From Microlunatus parietis (lineage in GTDB: Bacteria > Actinomycetota > Actinomycetes > Propionibacteriales > Propionibacteriaceae): a stretch of 64,000 bases of DNA. The stretch is from positions 2,170,001 to 2,234,000 of the forward strand of contig NZ_JACCBU010000001.1 in NCBI RefSeq assembly GCF_013407955.1, written 5' to 3'. Below, in pieces: positions 57,234 to 64,000 of the stretch. Numbering within the stretch: the first letter of the stretch is position 1; each line of letters starts with the position of its first letter. Made by a program: the position numbers and the translations under genes. Under the pieces are notes generated by a model. It made no database searches. It was given only the letters and a program-made list of their open reading frames with translations, and had not been told where the DNA came from.

Positions 57234-58619
57234 TCAGCTGTAGAAGAACTGTCCGCTGACCGTCGCGTCCAGGTCGCTGACCAGCCGGACCCAGTGGGCC
57301 GAGAAGCCCTGCGGGAACACGTGGGTGACGACCCGGCCCGGGTCCACCTCGACCGAGGCGTAGGCACCGAACCGGCCGTGCCCGTGGAAGTCGATCTCGA
57401 TGGTCACGGTGATCGCGAGCCTGCCGTGGTTCTCCAGGTGCAGGCACTTCCCGTCGAACCCGGTCATCAGGTACGGATCGGACGGCACCCCGCCGATCAC
57501 CGACTCGCTCCACCACGGCCCGCCCCAGCCGGCCGGCTTGCCGTACGACCAGAGATCGTCGATCTTGCCGAACCAGAGGTTGGACTGCGGCTCGGCGGTG
57601 GTCGGGCTGAGCCCGTGACTGGGCGACGCACTGTCCGTCCCGGTGACCAGCATCCCTTGCCAGGAACAGAAATCGCCGAGCACGGCAAGGTGGGTGGAGA
57701 TCGGCCGGACGCCCCAGACCCGGCCGCCGTACGCCCACGGCGACAGCTCGTAGTACATCCCGTGGTGATCCATCAGCAGCCGTTCGTGCTCCACCTCGCG
57801 GATCCGCGGCCACTCGGTCTGCCACTTGTGATCGAAGCAGTGCGATGCCTTCGGCAACCGGTAGCGGGTCCAGCGATCGTCGGCCTCGGTGTAGACCTCC
57901 AAGATCGCCGACGCGGCGTCCCAGCCGGTGGCGAAGATCGTGCCGCCGAACTCGTGCCGGCCACCGATCCCGGTGAACGGCTTCTCCTCGATGATCTTCC
58001 ACGCGGTGCCGTCGTACTCGGCCAGCCGGCCCCGGGAGCGCTCGCCGCGCCACTCCTCCTCCGCGTACTCGTTGGAGCAGACCACCAGCCGGCCGAAGCT
58101 CGTGTAGCAGTCCTTGTAGTGCACCTTGAACTCGCCCTCGGTGCCCAGTTCGTCGTTCAGGTCCCAGACCTGGACCGCCTTCCGATCAAGGAGATCGAGC
58201 TCGAAGACCTCACCCTCCATCGCGAGCACGTACACCTTGCGGTCGGGGTCGGTCAGGTGCCGCGACGTGCCGCAGAGCCGGTGCGGCCGCAGCTCCTCGA
58301 TCGTCGTGATCTTGTGCTCGGGATCGATCAGGTGCGGCCCGATGATCAAGGTCGAGGTCGGGAAGTGCACGAACCGGTTGGTGTAGGTGCCGTCGACGCC
58401 GAGCGTCTCGGGCACCACCTCCATCGACAGGTCGGCCGAGATCCGGCGCAGGCTGACCCCGGCCCCGCTGCCGGCCTTGTGGGAGTTGTAGTTCTGTACG
58501 TAGAGCTTGCCGTTCCACGGCATCAGCGCGCCGATGCCGAGCTCGCTGCGCGGCGGCCCGAAGTCGCCGACCTGGGCGAGGGAGGGATAGATGCCGGACA
58601 CGGACAGTGGTGGGTTCAT
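57234..58619 (-). CDS. Conserved protein of unknown function, beta-propeller-like
   Basis: A 461-residue cytoplasmic protein without a signal peptide. The sequence is rich in Trp, Tyr, Asp and Gly with repeated short strands such as GIGALMPWNGKLYVQNYNS, LIIGPHLIDPEHKITTI, KVYVLAMEGEVFELDLLDRKAVQVWDLN, RLVVCSNEYAEEEWRGERSRGRLAEYDGTAWKIIEEKPF and LLMDHHGMYYELSP, a pattern seen in beta-propellers; a C-terminal beta-rich part (about 370-461) follows. I do not recognise the family. It starts at ATG 58619 (AAGGGG upstream) as the first gene of an operon with an RpiR regulator, FAD oxidoreductase and SixA; a role in sugar or glycan metabolism is inferred only from context. Confidence 0.7.
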   Translation of the reverse strand: MNPPLSVSGIYPSLAQVGDFGPPRSELGIGALMPWNGKLYVQNYNSHKAGSGAGVSLRRISADLSMEVVPETLGVDGTYTNRFVHFPTSTLIIGPHLIDPEHKITTIEELRPHRLCGTSRHLTDPDRKVYVLAMEGEVFELDLLDRKAVQVWDLNDELGTEGEFKVHYKDCYTSFGRLVVCSNEYAEEEWRGERSRGRLAEYDGTAWKIIEEKPFTGIGGRHEFGGTIFATGWDAASAILEVYTEADDRWTRYRLPKASHCFDHKWQTEWPRIREVEHERLLMDHHGMYYELSPWAYGGRVWGVRPISTHLAVLGDFCSWQGMLVTGTDSASPSHGLSPTTAEPQSNLWFGKIDDLWSYGKPAGWGGPWWSESVIGGVPSDPYLMTGFDGKCLHLENHGRLAITVTIEIDFHGHGRFGAYASVEVDPGRVVTHVFPQGFSAHWVRLVSDLDATVSGQFFYS

Positions 58620-58764
58620 GGCGGGCCCCTTGGGTCTGGCGATGATCACCGTACGTTTGCAAGAGATTAGCCCAAAGCTCCACCTCGACGACCACCAATG
58701 CAAATTCTTTTCACCTACTGGACGGCGACTTAGGCTTCTCGCACCGCCCCCGAAAGGAACGACG
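58620..58764. promoter_or_regulatory. Divergent promoter region with TTTGCA/TGCAAA motifs
   Basis: The gap between the RpiR operon and the acyltransferase gene is AT-richer than its surroundings and holds TTTGCA near 58655 and TGCAAA near 58699, an inverted pair about 38 bases apart that might bind RpiR. No clear -35/-10 pair was identified. Confidence 0.3.
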
Positions 58765-61232
<2,468 letters not shown>

Positions 61233-61263
61233 CGCCCGGCCCGCGTCCGGGCGGAGACGGAAT

Positions 61264-61297
61264 TGGGCCGCCGCGCCCCGAAGTGCGCGACGGCCCA
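61264..61297 (+). terminator. Rho-independent-like terminator of guaB1
   Basis: Stem TGGGCCG/CGGCCCA extended by CGCGC/GCGCG after one mismatch (about 12 bp), an 8-nt loop, then GGTTCTTT. It lies 31 bases after the stop. Confidence 0.7.
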
Positions 61298-61336
61298 GGT
61301 TCTTTCCGGGAGCCCGTCATCCCGACGGGCCCTTGA

Positions 61337-61924
61337 TCAGGCGCAGGGCACCCAGTTGCTGGCCGGGGTGTTCAGCCGCTTCACGAACGCGGCGGTCACC
61401 CAGCTCTTGTTGGTCAGCTGGTACCACAGGTAGTTGCCGTTGACGCCTGCGGTCGACTTCACGTAGCAGACGACGGCGACGCGCGTGCCCTCGTAGACCA
61501 CACCCGTCTTGACGTCGTTGAAGTGCGGACCCCGGCGCATGTTGACCGCCGCGGTGGTGCGGCCGTCCCCGTACTCGGTGTCAGCGGACGGGCAGTACTT
61601 CGGCGCCGAGCCGATGTTCGTCACGTAGCGCGCCGTGACCCAGCCCTTGCCGTTGCTCAGCTTGTACCAGAGCCCGTTGCCGTCGACCCTCGTGCCGGGC
61701 ACCTTGCAGGCGATCGTGATCGTCGTCCCCTTGGCGACATTGCCGTTGTTGCTGGTGTGCGTCGACGGTGCCGACCTGATCGTCAGTCCCCCGTTGGCGG
61801 TGACCTTCCCCTTGTACGTGGTCGCCGCGTTCGCCGTGCCGGCCGTCATCGCCATCGTCGCCACGGCGACACCACTCGCCAGTGCGAGGGCCGCAACGCG
61901 CCGGATCACCCCTGAAACCCGCAT
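61337..61924 (-). CDS. Secreted protein with two SH3-like (SH3b) domains
   Basis: A 195-residue exported protein. The signal peptide (about 1-34, ending TAGTANA) is followed by two bacterial SH3b domains: TANGGLTIRSAPSTHTSNNGNVAKGTTITIACKVPG with WYKLSNGKGWVTARYV, and NMRRGPHFNDVKTGVVYEGTRVAVVCYV with WYQLTNKSWVTAAFVKRL. SH3b repeats usually bind peptidoglycan or other wall components; there is no catalytic domain. Each domain has two Cys (CKV, YCP; CYV, CA) that may form disulfides. The start ATG 61924 has AAGGAGGAACG upstream. It lies between two unrelated convergent or tandem genes and seems monocistronic. Confidence 0.88.
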   Translation of the reverse strand: MRVSGVIRRVAALALASGVAVATMAMTAGTANAATTYKGKVTANGGLTIRSAPSTHTSNNGNVAKGTTITIACKVPGTRVDGNGLWYKLSNGKGWVTARYVTNIGSAPKYCPSADTEYGDGRTTAAVNMRRGPHFNDVKTGVVYEGTRVAVVCYVKSTAGVNGNYLWYQLTNKSWVTAAFVKRLNTPASNWVPCA

Positions 61925-61995
61925 CGTTCCTCCTTCGTTGGATTCCTCCCGTGCCCTCACTACGCCGGTACGGCAACGACGGTTGCACCAAGGTT

Positions 61996-63504
61996 TCAGG
62001 AATTCTCGCGGACCAGATGGCGCGGCGTGGCAAAGAAGATCGCGGCCACCGAGGCGATCAGGATCACCCCGGCCGGCAGCAGCAGGGCGTCGGCCATCGC
62101 GGCGGCGAAGCCGGCCCGGAGCGGCTCGGGCAGCTGCGTCGCCGTCTCCGCCAGACCGCCGTGGCCACCGGACACCTGCGGCAGGTGCGTCGCGAGCCCG
62201 CTCTGCATCAGCGCGGCTATGCCCGCCGAGCCGAGCACCGAGCCGACCTGCCGGGTCGTGTTGTAGACACCCGCGCCCGCACCGGCCCGCTGCGGCGGCA
62301 GGTTCCGGGTCGCCGAGGTGCCGAGCGGCGACCACATGAACGAACTGCCCAGGCCGAGCAGCGTGATCGGCAGCAGCAACTGCCAGAGCGGGGCGCCCGG
62401 GACCATCACCCGGCTCAGCCAGACCAGCGACACCGCGACGGTGAACGTACCGAATCCGGCCAGGTAGCGCGGATGCATCCGGTCGGTCAGCCGGCCGACG
62501 AACCGGGCCAGCACGATCGACATCACCGCCATCGGCACCATCAGCAGCGCGCTCTGGGTCGGCGTGAAGCCGAGCACCGACTGGGTGTAGAGCATCAACG
62601 GGAAGCCCATCGCCGTGACGGCGAAGCCGACCGCACCGATGCCGACGTTGGCCAGCGAGAAGTTGCGGTCACCGAACAGCCCGAGCGGGACCAGCGGCTC
62701 ACCGGCCTGCTTCGCCTGCCAGACCACGAAGACGGCCAGCACCACGATGCCGACGATGATCAACAACCAGACCGAGATCGGCCCGATGATCATTCCCCAG
62801 TGGTACGTCTGCCCTTCCTGGATCCCGAACACCAGGCAGAACATGCCGACCGCACTGAGCACGACGCCGACCAGGTCGAACCGGTGCCGGTGGGTCTCCA
62901 GCCGCGGCACCAGCCGCCCGGCCAGCACGAAGCCGACCACCCCGACCGGGACGTTGACGAAGAAGATCCACTGCCAGCCGGGCCCGTCGATCAGCAGACC
63001 ACCCGCGATCGGCCCTACCAAGGTGGCGATCCCGGCCACCGCACCCCACAGGCTCATCGCGCGGCCGCGCTGGTCGGCCGGGAAGATCCTGGTGATCACC
63101 GCCATCGTCTGCGGCGTCATCATCGAGGCGCCGAGGCCCTGCAGCACCCGGGCGATGATCAACTGCTCGATCGTCCCGGTCAGGCCGCACCACAGCGAGG
63201 CGAGCGTGAAGACGACCAGGCCGGCCTGGTAAAGATTCTTCGGCCCGAACCGATCACCCAGCCGCCCGGTGATCAACAACGGCACGGCGTACGCGAGCAG
63301 GTAGGCGCTGGTCACCCAGACCACCAGGTTCACGTCGGCGTCGAAGTGTCTCATGATCACCGGCGTCGCCACCGAGACGATCGTGGAGTCGACCAAGATC
63401 ATGAAGAAGCCGAGCACCAGGGCCCAGAGCGCCCGCCACGGCTTCGCCTCCGGGTCGCCGGGATTCACTGCCGGCGCAGATCGTGGATCGGATAGTTCGG
63501 CCAT
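61996..63504 (-). CDS. MFS exporter, DHA2 (EmrB/QacA) family
   Basis: A 502-residue drug/proton antiporter with 14 predicted helices. Motif A is GRLGDRFGPKN, motif D1 is in the first helix (LVLGFFMILVDSTIVSVATPVI), motif C-like GAVAGIATLVGPIAGGLLIDGPGWQWIFFVNVPVG follows in helix 5, and PLGLFGDRNFSLANVG begins the second half. The length fits the 14-helix subfamily. The first 40 bases overlap the PadR regulator gene, so the two are co-transcribed and PadR probably represses the unit. ATG 63504 has AAGGACG upstream. The substrate is unknown; drugs or secondary metabolites are typical. Confidence 0.92.
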   Translation of the reverse strand: MAELSDPRSAPAVNPGDPEAKPWRALWALVLGFFMILVDSTIVSVATPVIMRHFDADVNLVVWVTSAYLLAYAVPLLITGRLGDRFGPKNLYQAGLVVFTLASLWCGLTGTIEQLIIARVLQGLGASMMTPQTMAVITRIFPADQRGRAMSLWGAVAGIATLVGPIAGGLLIDGPGWQWIFFVNVPVGVVGFVLAGRLVPRLETHRHRFDLVGVVLSAVGMFCLVFGIQEGQTYHWGMIIGPISVWLLIIVGIVVLAVFVVWQAKQAGEPLVPLGLFGDRNFSLANVGIGAVGFAVTAMGFPLMLYTQSVLGFTPTQSALLMVPMAVMSIVLARFVGRLTDRMHPRYLAGFGTFTVAVSLVWLSRVMVPGAPLWQLLLPITLLGLGSSFMWSPLGTSATRNLPPQRAGAGAGVYNTTRQVGSVLGSAGIAALMQSGLATHLPQVSGGHGGLAETATQLPEPLRAGFAAAMADALLLPAGVILIASVAAIFFATPRHLVRENS

Positions 63505-64000
63505 TCCACGTCCTTGCTCTTGATGCGTTCGATCAGGCTGCCGACCCAGTCCAACTCGGCCTGTTTGGTGTGCAGCAGGTATTTCCAGGAGAGCCAGTAC
63601 ACCTCCGGCACGGCATCGACCCCGGCGCGGTCGAGTGACTCGGTGACCTCGGCCAGCTCGGCGGCGAGCGCCGCGGCGTACTCACTGAGGAGATCGATCA
63701 CCTGCTCGCGAGGCAGGTTGTGCGCCTCGTCCAGGGCGATCAGGAACTGGGGATACTCGTTCACCGGTGTCCGCAGCATCTCCGTCACCCGCGCCTGCAG
63801 CCGTCGCAGCCCCGCCTCGGTCAGCGCGTAGCGGGTCCGTTCCGGCCGGTTGCCGGCTCGATCGATGCCGGTGGCCCGGATCAACTCGGCCTCGGCCAGT
63901 CGCTCGACCGTGTGATACAGCGAGCCGGGGCGGACCTTGACCAGCCGGTCCTCGCCGCGCTCGACCAGCGTCTGGAACATCTCGTACGGGTGCATCTCGC
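63465..64000 (-). CDS. PadR family transcriptional regulator (5' end outside window)
   Basis: The visible 177 residues run from just after the start of a PadR winged helix to the stop. GEMHPYEMFQTLVERGEDRLVKVRPGSLYHTVERLAEAELIRATGIDRAGNRPERTRYALTEAGLRRL is the DNA-binding domain, and the C-terminal helices (VNEYPQFLIALDEAHNLPREQVIDLLSEYAAALAAELAEVTESLDRAGVDAVPEVYWLSWKYLL) form the Vir_act_alpha_C dimer part. The frame is open to the right edge, so the first few residues, which probably include a hydrophobic LLALL segment, are missing. The end overlaps the MFS exporter gene by 40 bases, a common repressor-efflux pair. Confidence 0.88.
   Translation of the reverse strand, partial: EMHPYEMFQTLVERGEDRLVKVRPGSLYHTVERLAEAELIRATGIDRAGNRPERTRYALTEAGLRRLQARVTEMLRTPVNEYPQFLIALDEAHNLPREQVIDLLSEYAAALAAELAEVTESLDRAGVDAVPEVYWLSWKYLLHTKQAELDWVGSLIERIKSKDVEWPNYPIHDLRRQ

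Noticed and set aside
61925..61995. Riboswitch (for example c-di-AMP type) before the SH3 protein gene
   Set aside because: Only 71 bases lie between the genes, too short for that fold, and no conserved motif was seen. An ECF-type promoter is possible but unsupported.

Overview
The window is about 70% GC with dense genes, GTG/TTG starts and many 1-8 nt stop/start overlaps. Its gene families (LCP cell-wall ligases, GuaB1, SnoaL-tailed ECF factors, TAP-like secreted hydrolases, LplB/LplC sugar importers without a local ATPase) point to a soil or plant-associated actinobacterium. Propionibacteriales (Microlunatus/Friedmanniella-like) is my best guess, by inference only. No rRNA, tRNA, IS transposase, CRISPR or phage gene was seen.

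Layout. 1-2250: end of a P-loop kinase, then about 1.2 kb of non-coding tandem repeats punctuated by TTCCCGCGGGAA. 2254-7094: VOC protein, GDP-mannose synthesis enzyme, a decayed GH16 fragment beside an intact multidomain secreted GH16. 7150-12062: myo-inositol operon iolC-iolD-iolE-like-iolG with a recognisable promoter. 12055-16023: GT2 glycosyltransferase and two divergent LCP proteins. 16219-21469: acyltransferase, two-component system, ComB-like phosphatase and an ABC-2 exporter, with a 10-bp motif shared by the regulator and exporter promoter regions. 21473-31487: membrane proteins, two secreted TAP-like hydrolases, acyl-CoA dehydrogenase, TetR pair, GDPD and a LuxR-type regulator. 31574-33110: a short archaeal-type AspRS preceded by a translational T-box leader. 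33111-39417: beta-mannosidase and a LacI-controlled sugar operon. 39618-44184: nucleotidyltransferase, two ECF sigma loci, orotate phosphoribosyltransferase. 44260-52236: sugar importer, YesL, GH2 beta-galactosidase and ROK regulator. 52273-58619: paired secreted proteins of unknown function and an uncharacterised operon (unknown protein, RpiR, FAD oxidoreductase, SixA). 58765-64000: second acyltransferase, GuaB1, SH3 protein, MFS exporter and a PadR regulator cut by the window end.

How it fits together. Much of the window serves carbohydrate scavenging: secreted glucan cleavage (GH16), mannoside and galactoside hydrolysis (two GH2 enzymes), uptake (LplBC plus lipoprotein) and inositol/sugar oxidation (iol genes, Gfo/Idh plus TIM-barrel pair, FAD oxidoreductase), each with its own regulator (LacI, ROK, RpiR). 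The most unusual signals are non-coding: the T-box on aspS, a REP-like element found both between genes and in frame inside GH2 genes, the palindrome-punctuated array, a dispersed 62-bp dyad element, and strong over-representation of TGATCA.
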